From NCBI GenBank assembly GCA_027532555.1, contig JAPZTJ010000004.1:124001-188000 (forward strand): a stretch of 64,000 bases of DNA, given 5' to 3'. This stretch comes from Aquidulcibacter sp. (GTDB lineage: Bacteria > Pseudomonadota > Alphaproteobacteria > Caulobacterales > Aquidulcibacteraceae). The notes under the pieces were generated by a model. It saw only the letters and a program-made list of their open reading frames with translations. It ran no database searches and was not told the origin of the DNA. The position numbers and the translations under genes are program-made. Shown here piece by piece: positions 50,199-58,718 of this stretch; position 1 is the first letter of the stretch, and the number at the start of each line of letters is the position of its first letter.

Positions 50199-52817
50199 AT
50201 GGCGAACTATTTTATAAGCGCGACTGGTGAGAATACAGTGCCCACCGAAAACGCCGGTGTAGGCGAAGGCCTGATCATTAACCTTGCAGGCGCTACCGCG
50301 CTAAACGTAACGGTTGTTTTCACTGCTGCAACGACCTCCTTGGAAGGCATCGAAACAGCTGCTTTTTATACCATCACTGCCGGTCCAACTGGGGCCACAG
50401 GCTCGATCAAGCTCACCGTTGCGCAATATGACGCAATGGTGGCAAACCTTGGAATTTTGCTCGCTGATGGTTCCATCTATAAGTTGGGTGCAACGGCTGC
50501 CGAGACCATCATCGGTAGCGCGTTGAATGACGTGTTGAACGGTGGTGACGGTGCTGACACTCTGCTCGGCTCTGTCGGAAATGATCGTCTCAATGGTGAC
50601 GCTGGTGATGACCGCCTCGAAGGCGGCGACGGCGACGACACATTAAGCGGTGGCGAAGGCAATGACCGCCTTATGGGCGGTCTTGGTGCTGACTCCCTGG
50701 TTGGCGGTAACGGCGACGACATCATGTCTGCTGGCGAAGGTGCAGACTTCCTTTCAGGCGGCGATGGTGCAGACTCCATCGTCGGTGGCAATGGTGTTGA
50801 CACCGTCGATGGCGGTGCGGGTGACGACACCATCGACGGCGGTGCTGGTGGCGATAGCCTTGTCGGCGGTGCTGGCAATGACACGATCACTGGCGGCACC
50901 ACGCTGGCCGACAGCGGTAATGACACCATCAATGGCGGTAACGGTGCTGACAGCCTCGTTGGTGGCAATGGCGACGACGTGATCTCCGGCGGTACGGGCA
51001 CTGGCAATGACACCATCGACGGTGGCGACGGTGCAGATAGCCTTGTTGGCGGTGTAGGTGCTGACTCTATTGTTGGCGGCGCAGGCAACGACACAATCAG
51101 CGGCGGTAGCGGCGATGATGTGATTGTTGGTGGCGCTGGTGCTGACAGCATTGACGGCGGTGAAGGTAACGACACCGTCACGATTATTGCTAGCGAAGGT
51201 CAGGACACCGTTCTCGGTGGTAATGGCGACGATATCATCGATGGTACTGCCGCGACTGTTGGCTTCAACGCAGCGGGCAACGAAGGTGCCGACTCCATCG
51301 TTGGTGGGACTGGCAACGACACGCTCGGCGGCGGTAAAGGTAACGACACCCTTCAAGGTGGCAACGGTTCTGACGCTCTGTCGGGCCTCGCAGGCGCTGA
51401 CTCGCTTGTTGGTGGTGCCGGTAACGACACCATCGATGGTGGTACCGAGAATGACGTGATTGACGGTGGTACGGGTGCTGACAGTCTTGTTGGTGGTGCT
51501 GGTACAGACACAGTCGACGGCGGTGACAGCGCTGACGTGATCGACGGCGGTGACGGTGCTGACAGCTTGGTTGGTGGTGAAGGCAACGACACCATCTCCG
51601 GCGGTACGGGTACCGGCAACGACACCATTGACGGCGGTAACGGCACGGACAGCCTGGTTGGCGGTGTTGGCAACGACTCGATCACTGGCGGTGAAGGTAA
51701 CGACACAATCAGTGGCGGCAATGGCGATGATAACATTGCTGGTGGTAACGGTGCAGACTCAATCTCTGGCGGTGACGGTAGCGATACCATTACAGTTGAA
51801 GGTGCCGACACCGTCCTCGGCGGTACCGGTAACGATACCATCAATGGCGGTTCTGCTGCTGTTGGCTTCAATGCGGTTGGCAACGAAGGCGCTGACTCCA
51901 TCGTTGGTGGCCTCGGCAACGACACACTCGGCGGCGGTCAAGGTAACGACACCATCACCGGTGGCAACGGTTCTGACGCTCTGTCGGGCCTCGCAGGCGC
52001 TGACTCGCTTGTTGGTGGTGTCGGTAACGATACCATCGATGGTGGTACCGAGAATGACTTCATCGATGGCGGTGATGATGCCGATAGCATCCTTGGCGGT
52101 TCTGGTGTTGACACCATCGACGGTGGTGCTGGTAATGACACAATCGACGGTGGTACCGGTGCGGATAGCATTGTTGGCGGTACTGGGGCTGACTCCATCA
52201 ACGGTGGCGATGACAACGACACCATCGACGGCGGTGACGGTGACGACCGACTGTTGGGTGGCCTTGGTGCCGACTCAATCGTTGGCGGCGCGGGTGCTGA
52301 TACGATCACTGCCGGCGACGCCAATGACGTAATCAACGGTGGCGCAGATAACGACATGATCATCGGTGGTGCTGGTAGCGACACCATGGATGGTGGTGCT
52401 GGCGTGGATACGTTCCGCTTCAACGCAGTCGACACCTCGCTGACCGGTACTGGCGACACGATCGACGTTATCAATGGCGCAGACACTGCCACTGGTTTCA
52501 ACGGAACTGGCGACTTCCTGATGTTCGAAAGCTCGGCTTCTGCGACCATCGCAACCGATGGCGTCTTGAAGGCTCAGAACTATGCTGAGACAACGGCCAG
52601 CAGCTATGCTAATGCTCTGGCAGCCGCAAACGCTGCGATGGCTGGTAATAGCAACAACATCGATGTGGTTGCTGTTCAAGTTGGAACGGGCGTTTACGTC
52701 TTCTTCGACGATGACGGTTCGACGAGTGCTTCTGCGGACTCTGTGGTCTTCTTGGCCAACACGACTCTTCTGCAGATCAGCGAAACAAACATTAAGGTTG
52801 TTGCGCCAGGCTCGTAA
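50199..52817 (+). CDS. RTX calcium-binding repeat protein (type I secreted)
   Basis: An 872-residue acidic protein. About 110 N-terminal residues without repeats (MANYFISATGENTVPTENAG...) are followed by roughly 600 residues of GGxGxDxxx nonapeptide repeats, typical of calcium-folded beta-rolls. A non-repeat C-terminal end (about 730-872) reads GVDTFRFNAVDTSL, DVVAVQVGTGVYVFFDDDG and FLANTTLLQISETNI. Such C-termini carry the uncleaved type I secretion signal. There is no protease or lipase domain, so a surface-layer or adhesin-like role is likely. Cys is absent. GGAG/AGGA precede ATG 50199. The ABC/HlyD pair at 41.5-44.7 kb is the probable exporter. Confidence 0.92.
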   Translation: MANYFISATGENTVPTENAGVGEGLIINLAGATALNVTVVFTAATTSLEGIETAAFYTITAGPTGATGSIKLTVAQYDAMVANLGILLADGSIYKLGATAAETIIGSALNDVLNGGDGADTLLGSVGNDRLNGDAGDDRLEGGDGDDTLSGGEGNDRLMGGLGADSLVGGNGDDIMSAGEGADFLSGGDGADSIVGGNGVDTVDGGAGDDTIDGGAGGDSLVGGAGNDTITGGTTLADSGNDTINGGNGADSLVGGNGDDVISGGTGTGNDTIDGGDGADSLVGGVGADSIVGGAGNDTISGGSGDDVIVGGAGADSIDGGEGNDTVTIIASEGQDTVLGGNGDDIIDGTAATVGFNAAGNEGADSIVGGTGNDTLGGGKGNDTLQGGNGSDALSGLAGADSLVGGAGNDTIDGGTENDVIDGGTGADSLVGGAGTDTVDGGDSADVIDGGDGADSLVGGEGNDTISGGTGTGNDTIDGGNGTDSLVGGVGNDSITGGEGNDTISGGNGDDNIAGGNGADSISGGDGSDTITVEGADTVLGGTGNDTINGGSAAVGFNAVGNEGADSIVGGLGNDTLGGGQGNDTITGGNGSDALSGLAGADSLVGGVGNDTIDGGTENDFIDGGDDADSILGGSGVDTIDGGAGNDTIDGGTGADSIVGGTGADSINGGDDNDTIDGGDGDDRLLGGLGADSIVGGAGADTITAGDANDVINGGADNDMIIGGAGSDTMDGGAGVDTFRFNAVDTSLTGTGDTIDVINGADTATGFNGTGDFLMFESSASATIATDGVLKAQNYAETTASSYANALAAANAAMAGNSNNIDVVAVQVGTGVYVFFDDDGSTSASADSVVFLANTTLLQISETNIKVVAPGS
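50991..52083 (+). repeat. Two long tandem-like copies within the RTX gene
   Basis: A unit of about 490 bp beginning near 50991 recurs from about 51603, offset by 612 bp at the start and 603 bp later (three codons lost near the phrase SEGQD / EGAD). About 60 bp are identical (51357-51417 and 51960-52020). The spacer between the units consists of more nonapeptide repeats. Confidence 0.8.
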
Positions 52818-52871
52818 TGTGTGGATTGGGCTAAACAAAAAGCCCAATCATTCACAGCCCACACGAATAAG

Positions 52872-52901
52872 AAGGGCCACCCTGAAAGGGGTGGCCCTTT
52901 T
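52872..52901 (+). terminator. Rho-independent terminator after the RTX gene
   Basis: AAGGGCCACCC (52872-52882) pairs perfectly with GGGTGGCCCTT (52889-52899) across a six-base loop, with T residues following. This is the clearest intrinsic terminator in the window. Confidence 0.92.
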
Positions 52902-53285
52902 GCCATTTCAGGTGCCGAGCGGACGGCTTTGTGTCCTATGCCTTCCTCCCGATGGTATAGTCAGGGGGCTTGGTAGCGAGAGCCCGTCAGGTACGATCCC
53001 AAGCAAAGAGGCATTGCCGCACGGTATCAACAGTCAGCACTCTCTTGATCCTTGAGGAAACCAAGGGCCTCTTATCGCGGCGCGTCGTTAGATAAGAACT
53101 TCCCGTCTTTCAAAAACCAGCGTGTCAGCATCCAGCAAAAGTATTAGGCCTACGTATGGATATCGGCGCGTAGAGGCTTCTGGTCCCTGATCCATGACTA
53201 CCAGCAGATGGATTTTTCTGCAGACTCTATGGCGCCAGTTCTGGATTGCGGATAAACCTCTCGAACAACTCAAAAGAAGACTAAA
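52902..53285. other. Intergenic region between RTX gene and third glycosyltransferase
   Basis: About 380 bp with no convincing gene. A minus-strand frame (53088-53273) has a protein-like end (LILLLDADTLVFERREVLI), but no ribosome site or start context. Confidence 0.4.
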
Positions 53286-54512
53286 ATGGTCAAAAGAATT
53301 CTATTCATCCACAATAATTTTCCCGCACAGTTCGTCCACATTGCCAGCGTCGCACGCGCCCAGGGCTATGAGATTGCTTCCATTGGATGCTCAACCGCCA
53401 AAGACTTTCAAGGCGTTATCCCCTGGCGCTGGTCGATTGAAAGAGGTTCAACACCTGGTATGTTTGACCACGCAACCCGGGTTGAAGCAGACCTTATTCG
53501 GGCGGAAGCTGCTGCAACCCAAGCACGAAAGCTGAAGGCTACTGGCTTTATTCCAGATCTGATTATCGGCCATCCTGGCTGGGGCGAGACGGTGCATATC
53601 CCGATTATCTTCCCAGGGGTCCCGATTATTCTGTTTGGGGAGTATTTTTATCAACCTGTCGGTGGGGACGTGGGCTTTGATTTGGAATTTGAGAACCGCA
53701 GCGATGCCCAAGACATGCGGGTTCATGCGAAGAATGCAACAATGGCCCTGGCCTACGCCGGTGCAAACGTCATTGTTTGTCCAACAGCCTTTCAAGCCTC
53801 CACCATCCCCATAGGTTTACAAAATAACATTCGTATCATCCATGAGGGTATCAGTCTCGAGAACGCATCAAAGCGGCCAAATGCGACCTTTCGCCTCCCT
53901 AATGGTGTCGTCCTTGACGGAAGTCAGCCAATCATCACATTTATCAATCGAGACTTAGAGAGACTTCGCGGCTTTCATATCTTTATGCGTGCTTTGCCCG
54001 CCTTCATGGCCAAATGTCCGGATGCCCAAGTGATCGTCATTGGGAGAGATAGCGGTGGCGGTTATGGTGGAAAGCTCGCCAATCAGGAAACGTGGAAGGC
54101 GAAGATGCTCAAAGAGGTTGGTGATCGGATTGATCAATCGCGCCTTCATTTCGTCGGCCAAGTCCCCCATACCGAGATGATCAACGCCCTTTCTCTTTCG
54201 TCAGCACATGTCTACTACACCTACCCCTTTGTTTTATCATGGTCTTTGGTTGAGGCGATGGCGTGTGAATGCCTGATCCTAGGCTCTGATACCGGACCTG
54301 TTCGTGACGCGGTCACCCATGGTGAGACTGGCATTCTGAATGACTTTTTTGATGTCGATGCTTTAAGTGACGCCATGATCGACGCCTGTGTGAACCCATC
54401 AAAGTATGAGAACATGCGCAAAGCCGCCCGAAAAACCGCGATTAGTCAGTTTGATAAAGACACGGTGGGAATTCCGGCTTGGATGGCCTTGATAAAAGAA
54501 ATGATCGGATGA
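53286..54512 (+). CDS. GT4-type glycosyltransferase (Glyco_trans_4_3-like N-domain)
   Basis: A 408-residue GT-B enzyme. The N-terminal domain shows ILFIHNNFPAQFVHIASVAR, GFIPDLIIGHPGWGETVHIP and GGDVGFDLEFENRSDAQDMR, typical of the family 4 subgroup with GHPGWGE. The C-terminal half has PIITFINRDLERLRGFHIFM, AQVIVIGRDSGG and YPFVLSWSLVEAMACECLIL. It would transfer a sugar for a surface polysaccharide in the cytoplasm. It is not a close copy of the tandem pair upstream. The end overlaps the M23 gene as ATGA. Confidence 0.88.
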   Translation: MVKRILFIHNNFPAQFVHIASVARAQGYEIASIGCSTAKDFQGVIPWRWSIERGSTPGMFDHATRVEADLIRAEAAATQARKLKATGFIPDLIIGHPGWGETVHIPIIFPGVPIILFGEYFYQPVGGDVGFDLEFENRSDAQDMRVHAKNATMALAYAGANVIVCPTAFQASTIPIGLQNNIRIIHEGISLENASKRPNATFRLPNGVVLDGSQPIITFINRDLERLRGFHIFMRALPAFMAKCPDAQVIVIGRDSGGGYGGKLANQETWKAKMLKEVGDRIDQSRLHFVGQVPHTEMINALSLSSAHVYYTYPFVLSWSLVEAMACECLILGSDTGPVRDAVTHGETGILNDFFDVDALSDAMIDACVNPSKYENMRKAARKTAISQFDKDTVGIPAWMALIKEMIG

Positions 54513-55525
54513 GACGCCTTATTGGAACCATTTTGATGCTTTTGTTGGCCGGCGCTGGCAGCAGCCAACCAAGTGGCGCGCAAAGTCAAAGCAATGATCC
54601 AATAAAAACTCTAAAGTTCACCTTGCCCGTCGACTGCGAAATTGGGCGGACCTGTGAGGTGCAAAACTATGTCGATCGCGATCCAACCACAGCAGCTAAA
54701 GACTATATGTGTGGCAGTGCTAGCTACAACGATCACTCAGGCGTTGATTTTCGTATTCCCGATATGGCGGCGCAACGCCGTGGTGTCGATGTTTTAGCTG
54801 CCGCTCCTGGGCGCGTCAGCCGGGTGCGGGATGGTGTCGCCGATGTCTCGGTTAAGTTGATTGATCGAAGCACAATTGAGGGCCGCGAATGCGGTAATGG
54901 CGTCGTCATTGATCATGGCGGCGGGCTTACTACGCAATATTGCCATATGGCTAACGGCTCGATAGTCGTCCCTGTCGGTGCCGAAATTCGGGCTGGCCAA
55001 AAGATTGGTCAGGTTGGTCTATCGGGCAATACTGAGTATCCCCATCTTCATTTCACCGTTCGGTCGGGGCAGACTAATATTGATCCCTTTGCTCCGCTTG
55101 GCGGCAATGGCAATGCCTGTGGTTCTGGCAGCTCCATGTGGAAGAGCGATGTTGCCGCGGCACTTTCTTATAAACCGGGTACGATCTTGAACGTTGGCTT
55201 CGCCACTTCGGCGTTGACGATGGAGCAAGTCGAAGCGGGCAACATCGTGTCTCCAACGCGCGCCACACAGCCGATTGTTGCTTATGTACGAGCAATTAAC
55301 CTTAGGGTAGGTGACGTCCAGCAGTTTACATTGAAGGCCCCTGATGGAGCAATACTTGCATCCCACGCAGGGACTCCCATGACGTCAAACCAAGCACAAC
55401 GTTTTGTGTTTATAGGAAAAAAGGCGCCACCCTCTGGCTGGCCGAAAGGTAAGTATAGTGCGGAATACGTTGTACTGCGTGCGGGACGTCCCCTTCTAAG
55501 AAGGCAGTTTGACCTTCGGCTTTGA
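54509..55525 (+). CDS. M23 family metallopeptidase-like protein
   Basis: A 338-residue secreted protein: signal peptide at residues 1-25, then a LytM/M23 domain with HSGVDFR (first zinc His and Asp, near residue 79), VVIDHGGGLTTQYCHMANG and YPHLHFTVRSG (HxH). All zinc ligands are present, so endopeptidase activity is plausible. A C-terminal domain (about 215-338) of unknown fold follows. The start overlaps the glycosyltransferase stop as ATGA. Cys residues near 35 and 43 may form a disulfide. The link to surface glycan genes suggests cell-wall opening for export or anchoring. Confidence 0.87.
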   Translation: MRRLIGTILMLLLAGAGSSQPSGAQSQSNDPIKTLKFTLPVDCEIGRTCEVQNYVDRDPTTAAKDYMCGSASYNDHSGVDFRIPDMAAQRRGVDVLAAAPGRVSRVRDGVADVSVKLIDRSTIEGRECGNGVVIDHGGGLTTQYCHMANGSIVVPVGAEIRAGQKIGQVGLSGNTEYPHLHFTVRSGQTNIDPFAPLGGNGNACGSGSSMWKSDVAAALSYKPGTILNVGFATSALTMEQVEAGNIVSPTRATQPIVAYVRAINLRVGDVQQFTLKAPDGAILASHAGTPMTSNQAQRFVFIGKKAPPSGWPKGKYSAEYVVLRAGRPLLRRQFDLRL

Positions 55526-55908
55526 TCTCGGAATAATTTTAGGTTGCGGCGCCTAGATAGCGCTCTCTCCGCTATTGTGACTTCAATCCGTGAAGACAAT
55601 GAGGCCGTGCAACATGTGCTCAACGGCTTGGTCGAGTACCGCGGGCTCAAACAAGTAGTCGTTGTTAGTTTCTAGTGTTGTGTATGCGATGCGAGCCCGT
55701 GCCAACACGGACTTATGCAGATTTCAAACACTGCTTATGAAACCAGATGGCTATTAGGGTGAGGCCCTCTTCAGTACCTAATGAGCTAGCTTCGTTCAGA
55801 GCCACAGACTCAGAGACTTACCTTTCGGGTGCTCGCAAGCCACCACGTGAGATTTGGCCTTGTTCCGGCCTGCACACCTTTTTGAAGCATAGAATCAATC
55901 GAAGAATT
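55526..55908. other. Intergenic region after the M23 gene
   Basis: No clear gene. The M23 frame stays open for about 49 codons after its TGA stop (to a TAG near 55673), with a protein-like sequence containing LSAIVTSIREDNEAVQHVLN; a start codon is lacking except a TTG. It may be chance or the remnant of a longer gene. Confidence 0.35.
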
Positions 55909-55984
<76 letters not shown>

Positions 55985-56154
55985 GACCGGTTTGTTTCTT
56001 TGGGCGAGTGCCACTGGCGATTGGTTAGCGCGAGCCGCCCCAAGGGACGCGAGAAACAAGGGAAAGCGCGTATGGCGCAAATGGGCGCAGGGTTCAACCC
56101 CTGCGCCGCGTTTGATTGCAATAGAGGTGCGTTTAGCCGTGCTTTTGCCCGGGC

Positions 56155-56733
56155 CTACCAGCGCCAAGCCTCAATTCGACGAGACCCATGCTTTTCAAAG
56201 GTACGCCCGCGCGGATCGGTGCACAGCACGTAGCTGACGATGGCTTTGCGGCCGCGGATCCAGTCATGGCCTTGCTGGCGATAGCAGCGCAGAACGGGTG
56301 CCCTGTAGCTATAGCGATCCTCATAACGGTCGTGGTGACGATCGTGGCGGTCGCGGCGATCACGGTAGTCGTCCCGGTCGCGATCCCAGTCTCGGCCGCG
56401 GCGATAGTCATCGCCACCGCGAACATGGAACGACCAGTTCCAGCCGCCCCAGTCTGACCATGCCGACGGGTGAGCATACCAGTGTTTGTCGCGCCGCCAG
56501 CCGCGGCTGGGGTGATACTCGTCAAAGCCCCAGCGATTGGCATAGACAGAGGGATTGCCCCAACGGGTGTCCCAGCTTTGCCATTGGCCATGGGGGCCCC
56601 AGTAATCGGTACCACGTCGGTCTACATAGACCGGGCCCGGCGAGCCAATATGGACCGAAATGCCTTGCGCCTGTACGGGGGCTGTAACGGCCAGACCGGC
56701 TAACACGAGGGCGCAGGTGAAAAGCAGACGCAT
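56155..56733 (-). CDS. Secreted Arg/Asp/Trp-rich protein of unknown function
   Basis: A 192-residue protein with a signal peptide (MRLLFTCALVLAGLAVTAPV, cut near QAQG). The mature part is rich in Trp, Gly and Tyr (GPHGQWQSWDTRWGNPSVYA), followed by an Arg/Asp-dense stretch (GRDWDRDRDDYRDRRDRHDR) and a tail with two cysteines (VLRCYRQQGHDWIRG, VSYVLCTDPRG). I do not recognise a family. A reverse-frame ORF of similar length is a shadow of the repetitive composition. Confidence 0.75.
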   Translation of the reverse strand: MRLLFTCALVLAGLAVTAPVQAQGISVHIGSPGPVYVDRRGTDYWGPHGQWQSWDTRWGNPSVYANRWGFDEYHPSRGWRRDKHWYAHPSAWSDWGGWNWSFHVRGGDDYRRGRDWDRDRDDYRDRRDRHDRHHDRYEDRYSYRAPVLRCYRQQGHDWIRGRKAIVSYVLCTDPRGRTFEKHGSRRIEAWRW

Positions 56734-56881
56734 CGTAAACTCTCCTTGGTTCAGTTGTCCCTAGAAACCACTTTGCCAGCCTCTCCCTGAAACGAGCATG
56801 AATGAAGTCTTCACAATCCGCACACCTCCGAGATCATTGCCTGTAAATGCCGTTTTAACCTTGAATGACTATAAGTGTCGC

Positions 56882-57268
56882 ATGGATGTTAGCGTACCCC
56901 TTCATCAGCAAGGTCCCGTTGTCGACAAAGCCCATCTGGAGCGTATGACCGGCGGCGATCACGAGCTCGCACTGGAAGTGCTGGGCTTGTTTCGCGAGCA
57001 GGTTGAGCTGTGGAGTAAACTGTTACAACCATCCACCGAAACCGAAGATTGGGGAAATGCAGCCCATACCGTCAAAGGCGCGGCGCGTGGGATCGGTGCT
57101 TGGCAATTGGGTGAAGTGTGTGGCCAAGCAGAAGAGGCCAGCAAATCTCGCCCCTTAAGTCGCGACGAAAAGCGCGCCTTCTACGAAGCAATCACGACAG
57201 AGATGCAGTCCGTGATTGGCGAGATCGCCGTGATTGAGCATCAATATGCACTGGCTTCGCTGCGCTAG
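56882..57268 (+). CDS. Hpt (histidine phosphotransfer) domain protein
   Basis: A 128-residue all-helical protein with the phosphorylatable His in AAHTVKGAARGIGAWQLG (about residue 60). The pattern HxxKGxxxxxG is typical of Hpt phosphorelay proteins, which pass phosphate between hybrid kinases and response regulators. The start at ATG 56882 removes a poorly conserved extension of the frame; no strong ribosome site is seen. No kinase or regulator neighbour is present, so the partner is elsewhere. Confidence 0.85.
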   Translation: MDVSVPLHQQGPVVDKAHLERMTGGDHELALEVLGLFREQVELWSKLLQPSTETEDWGNAAHTVKGAARGIGAWQLGEVCGQAEEASKSRPLSRDEKRAFYEAITTEMQSVIGEIAVIEHQYALASLR

Positions 57269-57275
57269 TTGTACC

Positions 57276-57623
57276 CTAATCTTCGTTTGACGCCTGGGCT
57301 TTGGATGCTAGGGCGTCGAAGGCCGCGAATTCATATGCAATGCAGCGGTCCATCATGGTGCGCCACACCGGATCCGCTATGGACATGGATAGACCATGTT
57401 GCTCTGCGCTAACGGCAACTTTGGCGATCACATCGGCAATACGCGCTTCGTCACGCACCAGCCCGCGATGGCCTTTAATGCGGGCGGCTGCATCCATGAA
57501 GCCTTGCCGTTCTGCGATCAGCGCCACCAGAATTCGGTCTAGGCGATCAATCTCATGGCGCACATCGGCCATGGTTTGGCAGCTGGCAGCCGTGTTGCGG
57601 CTTTCAAGGTTACGATCAGTCAT
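57276..57623 (-). CDS. Chorismate mutase (AroQ class)
   Basis: A 115-residue all-helical enzyme: MADVRHEIDRLDRILVALIA, ERQGFMDAAARIKG, VRDEARIADVIAKVAVSAEQ and VWRTMMDRCIAYEF, carrying the Arg/Lys pocket residues of AroQ mutases. It converts chorismate to prephenate for Phe/Tyr synthesis. It converges with the Hpt gene with an eight-base gap. It has a slight N-terminal extension over the monofunctional AroQ core. Confidence 0.9.
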   Translation of the reverse strand: MTDRNLESRNTAASCQTMADVRHEIDRLDRILVALIAERQGFMDAAARIKGHRGLVRDEARIADVIAKVAVSAEQHGLSMSIADPVWRTMMDRCIAYEFAAFDALASKAQASNED

Positions 57624-57670
57624 GCGCGCGCAGATAGACTAGACTGCGTGCCGACGCAAAGCCTCATTCA

Positions 57671-58591
57671 TTAAATCACCCAATCATCGCCAGTTGCTTC
57701 GGATTTGATCCAGTCAAGGAAGGCCTTGAGGGCAGGGGTCATCGTCCGGCCCTTGGGGCGCACTAGCCAATAGGCGAAGCCGACTTTATCTCCCTCGCCC
57801 GAGAAAGGCGCAACCAGACGGCCAGATTGCAGGTCTGCTGCAGCGATCGCGCGCTTGGCCAATGCGACACCGCGGCCAGAAGCAGCGGCATCAATCACCA
57901 TGGCGGATTGATTGAATCGTAGGCCCTGATTGCCATCGGCGCGTTGCACGCCGCGCGCGGTCAACCACATCGACCAATCAGGGCAGGATGGATCATTATC
58001 GGGGCTGACATCGTGGAGAAGCGTGTGGCCTGCCAGGTCTTGCGGGGTACGCAAGGGCTTGGCCCCTTCCAGCAAGGCAGGGCTACACACAGGTAGCACC
58101 TCTTCGCCCATCAGCATTTCTGATGTCACGCCTTCATAAAAGCCAGGACCATAGCGTACCGCCAGATCAACATCTGCATAGGCAAAGTCTACCAAATTCA
58201 TGTCGGCGGCGACCCAGACCTGAACATCAGGGTTCGCGGCTTGAAACCGATCGATGCGCGGCACAAGCCACTTAGAGGCAAATGACGGGGCAGCGGAAAC
58301 CGATACCCGCTCCCGCCTTAAGGGCAGCCGCATTTGGCGTACGGCGTCATCAATCCGTTCAAAGGCTTCGCGCAACAAAGGCATGGAGGCGCGCGCGGAA
58401 TCGGTTAGCTCCACTGCCCGACCTAAGCGGCGGAACAGGGGTTGACCGACAAAGTCCTCTAAGATTTTCACTTGTTGGCTGATGGCGCCCGGCGTGACGT
58501 CGAGATCCTCCGCCGCTTTGGTGAATGACAGACGCCGCGCGGCGGCTTCAAAAGCGCGAAGCGCGTTCAAGGGGGGGTAGGCAGTGCTCAT
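57671..58591 (-). CDS. LysR-family regulator, GcvA-like
   Basis: A 306-residue regulator. The start PPLNALRAFEAAARRLSFTK and AAEDLDVTPGAISQQVKILE (winged HTH, about residues 5-62) with LFRRLGRAVELTDSA mark the GcvA subgroup. The effector domain contains SVSAAPSFASKWLVPRIDRF and DVDLAVRYGPG. It is divergent from an aminotransferase across 127 bp, which it may regulate. Confidence 0.9.
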   Translation of the reverse strand: MSTAYPPLNALRAFEAAARRLSFTKAAEDLDVTPGAISQQVKILEDFVGQPLFRRLGRAVELTDSARASMPLLREAFERIDDAVRQMRLPLRRERVSVSAAPSFASKWLVPRIDRFQAANPDVQVWVAADMNLVDFAYADVDLAVRYGPGFYEGVTSEMLMGEEVLPVCSPALLEGAKPLRTPQDLAGHTLLHDVSPDNDPSCPDWSMWLTARGVQRADGNQGLRFNQSAMVIDAAASGRGVALAKRAIAAADLQSGRLVAPFSGEGDKVGFAYWLVRPKGRTMTPALKAFLDWIKSEATGDDWVI

Positions 58592-58718
58592 AGAGAAAGT
58601 CTAATGACAGAAAGCAGACAATACAACGATCAGAAAATCTATTTTTACTCGTAAGCGCTGTCGCGCGACTCTAAATGCGGCTCTGCCAAGGGCTCGACAC
58701 GTAGCCCCCAACCCGTTT

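Noticed and set aside
50540..52400. Short regularly spaced repeats that could look like a CRISPR array
   Set aside because: The repeats follow the nine-codon RTX unit, are translated in frame throughout, and have no spacer structure.
50477..52549. Several long antisense and alternate-frame ORFs across the RTX gene, rich in Pro/Ser/Ala
   Set aside because: They mirror the nonapeptide repeats and have low-complexity translations with no start signals; they are shadows of the RTX gene.
53088..53273. Minus-strand frame in the RTX-GT gap
   Set aside because: The end looks protein-like but there is no ribosome site or family match, and it is too short to judge.
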